Shown here in pieces: positions 1 through 7,856 of a stretch of DNA of 64,000 nucleotides (the stretch's first letter is position 1; each line of letters opens with the position of its first letter). A program made the position numbers and the translations under genes. Under the pieces are notes generated by a model. That model did no database searches, was not told the origin of the DNA, and worked only from the letters and a program-made list of their open reading frames with translations. Location of the stretch: assembly GCF_026340975.1 (NCBI RefSeq), contig NZ_JAPEOS010000001.1, forward strand, positions 4,931,001 through 4,995,000, written 5' to 3'. This DNA is from Streptomyces sp. NBC_01214 (GTDB taxonomy: Bacteria; Actinomycetota; Actinomycetes; Streptomycetales; Streptomycetaceae).

Positions 1-1
1 G

Positions 2-535
2 CGCGCCGTCCTTCTCGTCCACGACATGCAGCGCTACTTCCTGAACGCCCTGCCGGACCCGCTGCGCACGGAGCTCGTCCACAACACCGCCCAGCTGCGC
101 AAGCGGTGTGCCGCCGCCGGCGTGCCGGTGGCGTATACCGCGCAGCCCGGCCGCATGACCGACGAGGAACGCGGGCTGCTCAAGGACTTCTGGGGGCCGG
201 GCATGCGCACCGACCCCGCCGACCGCGCAGTGACGCCCGAGCTGGCGCCCGCCGAGGGCGACTGGACGTTCACGAAATGGCGCTACAGCGCCTTCTTCCG
301 TTCCGAGCTGCTGCCGCGCATGCGGGCCGAGGGCCGCGACCAGCTCATCCTCTGCGGTGTCTACGCACACGTCGGCATCCTGGCGACGGCGCTGGACGCC
401 TTCACCCACGACATCCAGCCCTTCCTGGCCGCCGACGCCCTGGGCGACTTCTCCGAGGACGACCACCGGCTCGCCCTCGACTACGCGGCCCGACGGTGCG
501 CGATGGTCGTCCTGTCCGCGAAGGTGTTCGCATGA
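2..535 (+). CDS. phzD: PhzD-type isochorismatase, 5' end outside window
   Basis: The reading frame is already open at base 2 (RAVLLVHDMQRYF), so the start codon lies left of the window. The family hydrolyses the vinyl ether of 2-amino-4-deoxyisochorismate to give trans-2,3-dihydro-3-hydroxyanthranilate and pyruvate in phenazine synthesis. Visible hallmarks are the N-terminal strand with the catalytic Asp (LLVHDMQ), the KWRYSAFF segment with a candidate catalytic Lys, LILCGVYAHVG, DIQPFLAADALGDFSEDDH and the terminal CAMVV helix. These match PhzD better than siderophore isochorismatases, which usually carry a C-terminal carrier domain; none follows here. It overlaps phzE by four bases (ATGA), indicating translational coupling. 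About 178 codons are visible, so only roughly 30 are missing. Confidence 0.93.
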   Translation, partial: RAVLLVHDMQRYFLNALPDPLRTELVHNTAQLRKRCAAAGVPVAYTAQPGRMTDEERGLLKDFWGPGMRTDPADRAVTPELAPAEGDWTFTKWRYSAFFRSELLPRMRAEGRDQLILCGVYAHVGILATALDAFTHDIQPFLAADALGDFSEDDHRLALDYAARRCAMVVLSAKVFA

Positions 536-2424
536 GCGGCCGGAAGCAGGGCGACCTGCTCGACGCCGTCCTGGGCCTGGAGCCGGCTGCCTTCGCCCTG
601 CTGCACCGGCCGGAGTCCGGTCTCCCGGACACCGTCGACGTCCTGACCGGGGACGTCACCCTGTACGGGACGCTGGCGGACGTCCCCTTCCGGGGGCCGG
701 ACGCCGGCGCGCCCCGTACCGAGCACGACGTCCTGGTCGTGGTGCCGTACCGGCAGATCACCGAGCGGGGGTTCACAGCGCCCGACGACGGCGAGCCGGT
801 CGTCGCGCTGTCGATCGGCGAGCAGGCCGGTGTGCCCCTGGCCGAGCTCCTCGCACGCCTCCCGGACACCCCGACCCCCGTGACGGCCCGCGGCTTCGAC
901 GTCGACGACGAGCAGTACGCCGAGACCGTACGGCGCGTGGTCGAAGACGAGATCGGCACGGGCGAGGGCGCCAACTTCGTCATCAAGCGCTCCCTCGTCG
1001 CCGAGATGGGCGACTACTCGCTGAACAGCGCGCTGGCGTTCTTCCGCCGTCTGCTGGAACGCGAGCAGGGGGCGTACTGGACCTTCCTCATCCACACCGG
1101 CCGGCGGACCTTCGTCGGCGCCACGCCCGAGCGTCACATCTCCGTGAGCGACGGGACCGCCGTGATGAACCCGATCAGCGGCACCTACCGGTATCCTCCC
1201 GCCGGCCCCACGCTGGAGGGTGTCACCGAGTTCCTCGCGGACCGTAAGGAGACCGACGAGCTGTACATGGTCGTCGACGAGGAACTGAAGATGATGGCCC
1301 GCATCTGCCCGGACGGCGGTCGGGTCCTGGGGCCGTACCTCAAGGAGATGGCCCGGCTGGCCCACACCGAGTACTTCATCGAGGGGCAGACCGACCGCGA
1401 CGTGCGCGAGATCCTGCGCGAGACGATGTTCGCCCCCACGGTGACGGGCAGCCCGCTGGAGAGCGCGGCACGCGTCATCCGGAAGTACGAACCCGAGGGG
1501 CGCGGCTACTACAGCGGTGTGGCCGCGCTGATCGGCCGGGACGTGGACGGCGAGCGCTCACTCGACTCGGCCATCCTCATCCGCACCGCCGACATCGATG
1601 AACACGGCCGCGTGCGCATCGGAGTGGGCGCCACCCTGGTGCGCCATTCCGATCCGGTCTCGGAGGTCGCGGAGACCCGCGCCAAGGCCGCCGGGCTGCT
1701 CGCCGCCCTGGAGGCCGGACCCGTGCGCCGCTTCGGGGCGCATCCGGAAGTCCGTGCCGCCCTCAGCCGCCGTAACAGCGGCATCTCCCGGTTCTGGCTG
1801 GAGGACGCCGCCGGCCGCCGGCCCGCCGTCACCGGGCTGGAGGGACTGAACGCACTGGTCATCGACGCGGAAGACACCTTCACGGCAATGATCGGACACC
1901 AACTCCGCGCCCAGGGCCTGCGGGTGCAGGTCAGCCGCTTCGACGAGCCGTACCGGTTCGACGGCCACGACCTCGTGGTGATGGGGCCCGGCCCCGGCGA
2001 CCCCCGGGCCGCCGACGACCCCAAGGTCCGTCATCTCCGTTCGGCGATCGACGGGCTCCTGGAGCAGTGCCGGCCCTTCATCGCCGTGTGCCTGAGCCAC
2101 CAGGTGCTCAGCCTGTCCCTCGGCCTCGACCTCGTGCGCCGCAAGGTCCCGAACCAGGGCGTGCAGCGGGAGATCGACCTGTTCGGCTCCCGGGAACGCG
2201 TGGGCTTCTACAACACGTTCGCCGCCCGCAGCACCGAGGACAAGCTCGACATCGAGGGGATCGGGCGGGTGGAGGTGAGCCGTGACCAGGGCACCGGCCA
2301 AGTGCACGCGCTCCGCGGCCCGGGTTTCGCCTCGATGCAGTTCCACGCCGAGTCGGTGCTGACCGTCGACGGGCCGCGCATCGTCGGGCAGACCATCCGG
2401 GAGGTGTTCGACCGTGCGGGTTGA
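532..2424 (+). CDS. phzE: PhzE, 2-amino-4-deoxyisochorismate synthase
   Basis: The 630-aa protein fuses a chorismate-binding synthase domain (about residues 100-400, with NPISGTYRYP and DRKETDELYMVVDEELKMM) to a class I glutamine amidotransferase domain (about 430-630). The amidotransferase triad is visible as Cys520 (AVCLSHQ), His605 and Glu607 (MQFHAES). PhzE converts chorismate and glutamine-derived ammonia to ADIC, the committed phenazine step. The single-chain order (synthase first, amidotransferase second) is the PhzE arrangement. The ATG at 532 overlaps the phzD stop and places SGRKQGDLLDAVLG at the N terminus; the frame stays open upstream to 106, but that part only shadows phzD. The next gene starts 11 bases before this one ends. 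Confidence 0.96.
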   Translation: MSGRKQGDLLDAVLGLEPAAFALLHRPESGLPDTVDVLTGDVTLYGTLADVPFRGPDAGAPRTEHDVLVVVPYRQITERGFTAPDDGEPVVALSIGEQAGVPLAELLARLPDTPTPVTARGFDVDDEQYAETVRRVVEDEIGTGEGANFVIKRSLVAEMGDYSLNSALAFFRRLLEREQGAYWTFLIHTGRRTFVGATPERHISVSDGTAVMNPISGTYRYPPAGPTLEGVTEFLADRKETDELYMVVDEELKMMARICPDGGRVLGPYLKEMARLAHTEYFIEGQTDRDVREILRETMFAPTVTGSPLESAARVIRKYEPEGRGYYSGVAALIGRDVDGERSLDSAILIRTADIDEHGRVRIGVGATLVRHSDPVSEVAETRAKAAGLLAALEAGPVRRFGAHPEVRAALSRRNSGISRFWLEDAAGRRPAVTGLEGLNALVIDAEDTFTAMIGHQLRAQGLRVQVSRFDEPYRFDGHDLVVMGPGPGDPRAADDPKVRHLRSAIDGLLEQCRPFIAVCLSHQVLSLSLGLDLVRRKVPNQGVQREIDLFGSRERVGFYNTFAARSTEDKLDIEGIGRVEVSRDQGTGQVHALRGPGFASMQFHAESVLTVDGPRIVGQTIREVFDRAG

Positions 2425-2797
2425 CATCGCCTGGTGGGACCTCGACGGCTCCCCACAGACCATCGACTCCCTGCGCGAGCACCTGCGGGACGGCACCGTC
2501 GACGCGTGGCGCGAAGTCCCGGGCCTGCGGTTGAAGTTCTGGATGGCCGACCGGCTGCGCAACCGCTGGGGCGCGGTCATGCTCTGGGAGTCGGACCGTC
2601 CGGCCGGCCTCCCGGCGAACCGCGCCGCCGAACTGATCGGCCGCCCGCCCACCCACCGGACCGGATTCGACGTCGAGGCCACAGTCGAAGGCGCGTACGC
2701 ACTCCGCGAACTGCAGGGCCTCGGCCCGGTGTTCGCGCCATCGGCTGCACCGACCACCTTCATACCCGGGAAAGAGACACCGTGCACGCATACATAG
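2414..2797 (+). CDS. Small ABM/YdhR-like protein between phzE and phzF
   Basis: A 127-aa protein starting at GTG 2414 inside the end of phzE and ending inside the start of phzF, so it is embedded in the translationally coupled operon. The pattern around residues 35-65 (REVPGLRLKFWMADRLRNRWGAVMLWES) and the later FDVEATVEG strand resemble dimeric alpha/beta-barrel proteins of the antibiotic-biosynthesis-monooxygenase/YdhR type, in which a small ferredoxin-like fold binds an aromatic substrate. No cofactor motif is expected in such proteins. Its place in the operon suggests a role in phenazine assembly, perhaps binding a reactive intermediate, but that is inference from position and fold resemblance alone. 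Confidence 0.75.
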   Translation: MRVDIAWWDLDGSPQTIDSLREHLRDGTVDAWREVPGLRLKFWMADRLRNRWGAVMLWESDRPAGLPANRAAELIGRPPTHRTGFDVEATVEGAYALRELQGLGPVFAPSAAPTTFIPGKETPCTHT

Positions 2798-3615
2798 TGG
2801 TGGACGCCTTCGCGCGCCGGCCGCTCGAAGGCAATCCCGTGGCCGTCTTCTTCGACGCCGCGGACCTGAGCGGCGAGACGATGCAGCGCATCGCCCGGGA
2901 GATGAACCTCTCCGAGGTCACCTTCGTCCTGCCGCCGCAGCAGGGCGGTGACGCGCGGATCCGCATCTTCACCCCCGTCAACGAACTGCCGTTCGCGGGT
3001 CATCCCCTGCTCGGTACGGCGGTGGCCCTGGGTCACACCATGAAGAAGGAGCGGCTGCTCCTGGAGACCGCGATGGGCCCCGTCCCGTTCCGGCTCCGCG
3101 ACGACGACGGCGTCCCGGCGGTGCGGATGGAGCAGCCCGTACCCACCTGGCAGCCGTACGAGCACAGCGCCGAGCTCCTGGAGGCGCTCGGCGTCGCGGA
3201 GTCCACGACACCGGTCGAGATCTACCGCAACGGCCCCCGGCACGTCTTCGTGGGGCTCGAGAGCGTGGCCGCGCTGTCGGCGCTCCGCCCGGACCACCGG
3301 GCCCTGAGCCGGTTCCCCGACATGGCGGCCAACTGCTTCGCCGGCGAGGGCACCCAGTGGCGGACCCGTATGTTCTCCCCTGCCTACGGGGTGGTGGAGG
3401 ACGCGGCGACGGGATCGGCCGCCGGCCCGCTCGCCATCCACCTGGCCCGGCACGGGCTCAGCACGTACGGGGAAGGGCTCCGGATCCTTCAGGGGGTCGA
3501 GATGGGCCGCCCCTCGCTGATGTTGGTGACCGCGGAAGGCACCGGCGAGCACGTCCGGAGCGTGCAGGTCGGCGGCCACGGCGCCATCGCAGCCCGCGGC
3601 ACGATCTACGTCTAG
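2782..3615 (+). CDS. phzF: PhzF, trans-2,3-dihydro-3-hydroxyanthranilate isomerase
   Basis: A 277-aa diaminopimelate-epimerase-fold protein. Translation from GTG 2782 gives VHAYIVVDAFARRPLEGNP, matching the PhzF N terminus, and puts the catalytic acid at exactly Glu45 (NLSEVTFVLPPQ), its position in Pseudomonas PhzF. Other family hallmarks are FTPVNELPFAGHPLLGTA and the C-terminal-lobe glycine-rich EDAATGSAAGPLA. It isomerises DHHA to the aminoketone that self-condenses into the tricycle. Its start overlaps the preceding small gene by 16 bases and phzG follows after 10 bases. The frame is open further upstream to 2434, but that translation shadows the preceding gene. Confidence 0.95.
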   Translation: MHAYIVVDAFARRPLEGNPVAVFFDAADLSGETMQRIAREMNLSEVTFVLPPQQGGDARIRIFTPVNELPFAGHPLLGTAVALGHTMKKERLLLETAMGPVPFRLRDDDGVPAVRMEQPVPTWQPYEHSAELLEALGVAESTTPVEIYRNGPRHVFVGLESVAALSALRPDHRALSRFPDMAANCFAGEGTQWRTRMFSPAYGVVEDAATGSAAGPLAIHLARHGLSTYGEGLRILQGVEMGRPSLMLVTAEGTGEHVRSVQVGGHGAIAARGTIYV

Positions 3616-3625
3616 CGAGGACCAC

Positions 3626-4273
3626 GTGAACACCAGTCAGTTCGAAAGCCTCACCGGCGAGATCGACATCGACTTCCCCGAGTACGACGCCCCACCGCCC
3701 GACCCCATGCCGCTGATCCACCGGTGGATCGCCGAGGCGACCGCGTACGGCGTGCGGGAACCCCGCTCGCTCGCCCTGGCCACCGCCGACAGCCGGGGAC
3801 GGGCTTCCAACCGCATCGTCGCCGTCACCGAGGTCGACGACCGCGGACTGGCGTTCGCCAGTCACACCACCAGCCAGAAGGGCCGCGAACTGGCCGTCAC
3901 GGGATGGGCCTCCGGCCTCTTCTACTGGCGCGAGACCGGCCAGCAGCTCATCGTCTCCGGCCCGGTGGCACGGCCGAGCGACGCCGCGTCCGACGCCTTC
4001 TGGTCCGGCCGCCCGGTCCCCCTGCACGCCATGTCCTCGCTCTCCCGGCAGAGCGAACCGCTCGACGGCACGGCGGCAGTGGCCGCCCTGCGCGCCGAAG
4101 CGGCCCGTCTGGAGGCCGCCGGCACCCCGCTGCCCCGCCCGGACCGCTTCGTCGTCTACCGGCTGGCGCCGGTCGTCGTCGAGTTCTGGTGCGCCGACTC
4201 CGAGCGACTGCACCGCAGGCTGCGCTACGACCGCCAGGACCACGGGTGGCAGGTGAGCCGGCTCCAGCCCTGA
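3626..4273 (+). CDS. phzG: PhzG, FMN-dependent phenazine-forming oxidase
   Basis: A 215-aa protein of the pyridoxamine-5'-phosphate oxidase fold starting at GTG 3626 (NTSQFESLTGEIDIDFPEYD). Family features are ATADSRGRASNRIVAVTEVDDRG (FMN phosphate binding), FASHTTSQKGRELAVTGWASGLFYWRETGQQ and the C-terminal PDRFVVYRLAPVVVEFWCADSERLHRRLRY. PhzG oxidises the unstable dihydro- and hexahydro-phenazine carboxylates produced after PhzF/PhzA-B condensation. The context between phzF and a flavin reductase decides PhzG over PdxH. No phzA/B-like gene is in the window; it would have to lie to the left. Confidence 0.92.
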   Translation: MNTSQFESLTGEIDIDFPEYDAPPPDPMPLIHRWIAEATAYGVREPRSLALATADSRGRASNRIVAVTEVDDRGLAFASHTTSQKGRELAVTGWASGLFYWRETGQQLIVSGPVARPSDAASDAFWSGRPVPLHAMSSLSRQSEPLDGTAAVAALRAEAARLEAAGTPLPRPDRFVVYRLAPVVVEFWCADSERLHRRLRYDRQDHGWQVSRLQP

Positions 4274-4297
4274 CCACGACGAACCGGAGTTGACACC

Positions 4298-4822
4298 ATG
4301 GAACGCACCGCCCTGACCCGGGCCATGGCCCGGGTCCCCGGACCGGTGACCGTCGTGACCACGATCGACGGCACCGGCAAACGCTGGGGATTCACCGCCA
4401 ATTCGTTCACGTCCGTCTCCCTCGAGCCTCCCCTCGTCCTGGTCTGCCTGAACAAGACCGCCAGCACGCACGAGGCGTTCACCGCGGCCGACCGCTTCCT
4501 GATCAACGTACTCGCGCACGGCGAGGACGACGTCGCGCTGCGCTTCGCCCGGTCCGGGGTCGACCGGTTCGCCGACGCCGACATGGAGCCCTGCGAACTG
4601 GGGCTGCCCGGGTCGCACGGCGCCTGCGTCCGCGTCGCCTGCTCGATGCACGCCGTCCTCGACGCGGGCGACCACAGCATCCTCGTCGGCCGCGTGGTGG
4701 ACACCCACACTAACGACCGGACCCCGCTCGTGTACTACAACCGGGCCTTCGCCCACCCGGCCACCGACGCCGACACGGGCACCGAGGAGCCGGTCAAGAT
4801 CCTGCACCTGGCGGACTGGTGA
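4298..4822 (+). CDS. Flavin reductase (HpaC/two-component monooxygenase type)
   Basis: A 174-aa FMN-binding split-barrel protein. Diagnostic segments are MARVPGPVTVVTTIDGTGKRWGFTANSFTSVSLEPPLVLVCLNKTASTHE, FLINVLAHGEDDVALRF and DHSILVGRVVDTHTNDRTPLVYYNRAF. Such enzymes reduce FMN or FAD with NAD(P)H and hand the reduced flavin to a separate oxygenase or halogenase. A possible ribosome-binding GGAG lies upstream of ATG 4298. It overlaps the following flavoprotein gene by four bases (GTGA). Within this operon it may recycle flavin for PhzG or for a phenazine-hydroxylating oxygenase outside the window; no oxygenase is visible here. Confidence 0.88.
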   Translation: MERTALTRAMARVPGPVTVVTTIDGTGKRWGFTANSFTSVSLEPPLVLVCLNKTASTHEAFTAADRFLINVLAHGEDDVALRFARSGVDRFADADMEPCELGLPGSHGACVRVACSMHAVLDAGDHSILVGRVVDTHTNDRTPLVYYNRAFAHPATDADTGTEEPVKILHLADW

Positions 4823-5466
4823 CCGCTGCCATGGAGAACACCGTGAAGGACGCGGTGAAGGTCGCCGTCGTCTACTACTCCTCCACGGGCCATGTCGCCG
4901 ACATCGCCCACGAGATCGCGGAGACGGCAGAGAAGGCGGGCGCCGAGGTCCGCTTGCGCAAGGTGCGGGAGCTGGCTCCCCGGGACGCCATCGAATCGAA
5001 TGCGACCTGGGCCGCCCACGCGGCGGCATCGGCCGGGATCCCGGTGGCCGAGGTCGACGACATCGTGTGGGCCGACGCCGTCCTCATGGGGTCGCCGACG
5101 CGGTTCGGGAACGTGTCCGCCCAGCTCAAGCAGTTCCTCGACACCCTGGGCGGTGCCTGGCGCAAGGGTGAACTCGCCGACAAGATCTACAGCGGCTTCA
5201 CCTCGACGGGCAGCCCGCACGGAGGCAACGAGTCCACTCTGCTGGCCTTGATGCAGTCCTTCCACCACTTCGGCGGAATCGTCGTCGCCCCCGGTTTCAC
5301 GCACCCGGACAAGTTCGTCGACGGCAACCCCTACGGGACCGCGCACCACGACGCCGGTGGCACTGCGCCGGTCGGCGACGTCACCCGCAACGCGGCCCGC
5401 GTCCAGGCCGAGCGCGTGGTGACCCTCGCCCGGGCGGTCGCCGCCCGGTCCGGCGGAAGCCGCTAG
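4819..5466 (+). CDS. WrbA-like NAD(P)H:quinone oxidoreductase flavoprotein
   Basis: A 215-aa flavodoxin-fold protein. VAVVYYSSTGHVADIA is the FMN phosphate loop, GSPTRFGNVSAQLKQFLDTLGGAW the second flavin loop, and FTSTGSPHGGNESTLLALMQSFHHFGGIVVAPG the WrbA-specific insert. WrbA proteins carry out two-electron reduction of quinones. Here it sits in a phenazine operon, so it may act on phenazine-type substrates or protect against redox cycling; that is inference. GTG 4819 overlaps the preceding stop, but ATG 4831 (MENTVKDAVKVAVV) is an equally good start. The gene ends 208 bases before metK, the largest gap in the operon, so a separate promoter for the methyl-supply block is possible. Confidence 0.87.
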   Translation: MTAAMENTVKDAVKVAVVYYSSTGHVADIAHEIAETAEKAGAEVRLRKVRELAPRDAIESNATWAAHAAASAGIPVAEVDDIVWADAVLMGSPTRFGNVSAQLKQFLDTLGGAWRKGELADKIYSGFTSTGSPHGGNESTLLALMQSFHHFGGIVVAPGFTHPDKFVDGNPYGTAHHDAGGTAPVGDVTRNAARVQAERVVTLARAVAARSGGSR

Positions 5467-5674
5467 CGGCTCCGCACCCCGTACGGAACACGAAGGGCAG
5501 CCCCCGTCGATGCCCCTGCCCGTCGGCAGAGGCCGGACTACGGCGCCGTCGGCCCGGTCCGCGTTCCCGCCGGCCGGAGAGCCCCCACGTCCCCCGGGGG
5601 CCCTCCGGCCCGGCCCCAGCCACCCCACGCACGTTCCACCACCAGTCAGCAGCCGCTGCGACCCAGGGAGAGCC

Positions 5675-6868
5675 ATGCCCCGCCGCCTGTTCACATCCGA
5701 GTCCGTGACCGAGGGCCACCCCGACAAGATCGCCGACAGGATCAGCGACACGATCCTCGACGCCCTTCTCCAGGAGGACCCGCGGTCGAGGGTCGCCGTG
5801 GAGACCCTGATCACGACCGGCCAGGTCCACGTCGCCGGGGAAGTGACCACTACCGCGTACGCCGACATTCCCGGGCTGGTCCGCGAGGCCGTCCTCGACA
5901 TCGGCTACGACTCGTCCACGAAGGGCTTCGACGGCCGGTCGTGCGGCGTCTCCGTCTCGATCGGCGCACAGTCCCCCGACATCGCGCTCGGCGTGGACCC
6001 GTCCGGCGAGGACGGCGACGCCCTGCAGACGCAAGGCGCCGGCGACCAGGGGCTGATGTTCGGATACGCCTGCGACGAAACGCCCGAACTGATGCCCCTG
6101 CCCATCCAGTTGGCGCACCGGCTCGCGTACCGGCTCTCCCAGGTCCGCAAGGACGGCATCGCACCGTATCTGCGTCCGGACGGCGAGACCCAGGTGACCA
6201 TCGAGTACCTCGGCAGCCGTGCCGTCCGCCTGGACACGGTGGTCGTCTCCGCGCAGCACGCCGCCGACGTCGACCTGGACGACCTGCTGGCTCCCGACAT
6301 CCGCACGCACGTCGTCGAGCACGAACTCGCGCGGCTGGCGGACGACGGGATCAAGTTGGAGACCGAGGACCACCGGCTGCTCATCAACCCCACCGGACGA
6401 TTCGAGATCGGCGGCCCGATGGGCGACGCCGGACTCACCGGCCGGAAGATCATCATCGATACGTACGGGGGCACGGCCCGGCACGGCGGCGGAGCGTTCT
6501 CCGGCAAGGACCCGTCGAAGGTGGACCGCTCGGCCGCCTACGCCATGCGCTGGGTCGCGAAGAACGTCGTCGCCGCCGGTCTCGCCCGCCGCTGCGAGGT
6601 GCAAGTCGCCTACGCCATAGGCAAGGCCGAGCCGGTCGGCCTCTTCGTCGAGACCTTCGGCACGGCCGCCGTGCCGCACGCGGCCATCGAGACGGCCATC
6701 AGGGAGGTCTTCGACCTGCGCCCGGCTGCCATCATCCGCGACCTGGACCTGCTGCGCCCGATCTACGCCCGGACCGCCGCCTACGGCCACTTCGGACGCG
6801 AGCTGCCGGACTTCACCTGGGAGCGCACCGACCGCGTGGACGCCCTGCGCCGCGCAGCGGGGTGCTGA
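5675..6868 (+). CDS. metK: S-adenosylmethionine synthetase
   Basis: A 397-aa MetK with the family signatures FTSESVTEGHPDKIAD (N terminus), GAGDQGLMFGYA (ATP site), and GGGAFSGKDPSKVDRSAAY. It makes SAM from methionine and ATP. ATG 5675 is chosen because GGGAGAG lies just upstream and the family N terminus starts there; the frame is open from 5510 but that extension is proline-rich with no family match. The length is typical. It begins a tight block with adenosine kinase (1 base away) and metF, and is probably a second, pathway-dedicated metK beside a housekeeping copy elsewhere, which cannot be checked here. Confidence 0.95.
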   Translation: MPRRLFTSESVTEGHPDKIADRISDTILDALLQEDPRSRVAVETLITTGQVHVAGEVTTTAYADIPGLVREAVLDIGYDSSTKGFDGRSCGVSVSIGAQSPDIALGVDPSGEDGDALQTQGAGDQGLMFGYACDETPELMPLPIQLAHRLAYRLSQVRKDGIAPYLRPDGETQVTIEYLGSRAVRLDTVVVSAQHAADVDLDDLLAPDIRTHVVEHELARLADDGIKLETEDHRLLINPTGRFEIGGPMGDAGLTGRKIIIDTYGGTARHGGGAFSGKDPSKVDRSAAYAMRWVAKNVVAAGLARRCEVQVAYAIGKAEPVGLFVETFGTAAVPHAAIETAIREVFDLRPAAIIRDLDLLRPIYARTAAYGHFGRELPDFTWERTDRVDALRRAAGC

Positions 6869-6869
6869 C

Positions 6870-7856
6870 ATGAGGATCGCCGTCACCGGCTCCATCGCCA
6901 CCGATCACCTGATGACCTTCCCCGGCCGCATCACCGACCAACTCCTTGCCGACCGCCTGGACCACGTATCGCTCTCGTTCCTGGTCGACTCCCTGGAGGT
7001 CCGGGACGGCGGCGTCGCCGCCAACATCGCGTACGGGCTGGCCACTCTGGGACACCGTCCCCTCCTGGTGGGCGCGGTGGGCGCAGACTTCGACCCGTAC
7101 GGCTGGCGACTGGCCGACCAGGGGGTGGACATCTCGGCTGTCCACATCTCGCCCACCCGGCACACGGCTCGCTTCCTGTGCACCACCGATCAGGCCGGCA
7201 ACCAGATCGCCTCCTTCTACGCGGGCGCGATGTCCGAGGCGGCGGCGATCGACCTGGCCGCCGTCGTCCGCGACCACGCCGGCCTCGACCTCGTCCACGT
7301 CGGCGCGGACGAACCCGCCGCGATGCTCCGCCACACCCGCGCCTGCCGCGCCCTCGGCCTCCGCTTCATCGCCGACCCGTCCCAGCAGCTCGCCCGTCTG
7401 AACGGCGAGCAGATCCGTGAACTGGTGGCCGGAGCCGACCACCTGTTCACCAACGAGTACGAGCGGGGACTGCTGCTCGCCAAGTCGGGCTGGACGCGCA
7501 CCGACGTCTTGCGGCAGGTCGGCACCTGGGTGACCACCCTCGGCGAGAAGGGCAGCCGCATCGAACGCGCCGGTGATCCCGTGCTCGATGTACCCGCGGT
7601 CGCGGGGGCGACGGTCACCGACCCGACCGGTGTCGGGGACGCCTTCCGGGCCGGATACCTGGCCTCGTTCACGAAGGGCGAGCACGCCGTGGACTGCGCG
7701 CAGGCGGGCTCCGCCCTGGCCGCACTCGCCCTCGCCTCCGTCGGCACCCAGACCTACACCGCTTCCCCCGCCCTCCTGCGCGACCTGCTGACCACGTCGT
7801 ACGAGGCCCCCGGCCGCCCGGCAACGGGCCTGCTGCCGGAGGACGCCCGGCCATGA
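6870..7856 (+). CDS. PfkB-family carbohydrate kinase, probably adenosine kinase
   Basis: A 328-aa ribokinase-fold kinase. It shows the PfkB signature near residue 48 (GGVAANIAYGLATLGH) and the C-terminal catalytic signature DPTGVGDAFRAGYLA with the catalytic Asp. The DHLMTFPGRITDQLLADRLDHVSLSFLVD segment is typical of actinobacterial adenosine kinases. Lying between metK and metF, it most plausibly phosphorylates the adenosine released from S-adenosylhomocysteine, so pulling the methyl cycle forward. No SAH hydrolase gene is in the window. Start ATG 6870 is one base after the metK stop; the end overlaps metF by four bases. Confidence 0.88.
   Translation: MRIAVTGSIATDHLMTFPGRITDQLLADRLDHVSLSFLVDSLEVRDGGVAANIAYGLATLGHRPLLVGAVGADFDPYGWRLADQGVDISAVHISPTRHTARFLCTTDQAGNQIASFYAGAMSEAAAIDLAAVVRDHAGLDLVHVGADEPAAMLRHTRACRALGLRFIADPSQQLARLNGEQIRELVAGADHLFTNEYERGLLLAKSGWTRTDVLRQVGTWVTTLGEKGSRIERAGDPVLDVPAVAGATVTDPTGVGDAFRAGYLASFTKGEHAVDCAQAGSALAALALASVGTQTYTASPALLRDLLTTSYEAPGRPATGLLPEDARP

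Noticed and set aside
106..531. Upstream extension of the phzE frame
   Set aside because: It lies inside phzD in another frame, is arginine-rich, and the PhzE family begins at the coupled ATG 532.
1558..3633. Long minus-strand open frame of 691 codons opposite phzE-phzF
   Set aside because: It is an antisense shadow produced by high-GC codon use; it lacks family motifs, whereas the + strand genes are unmistakable.
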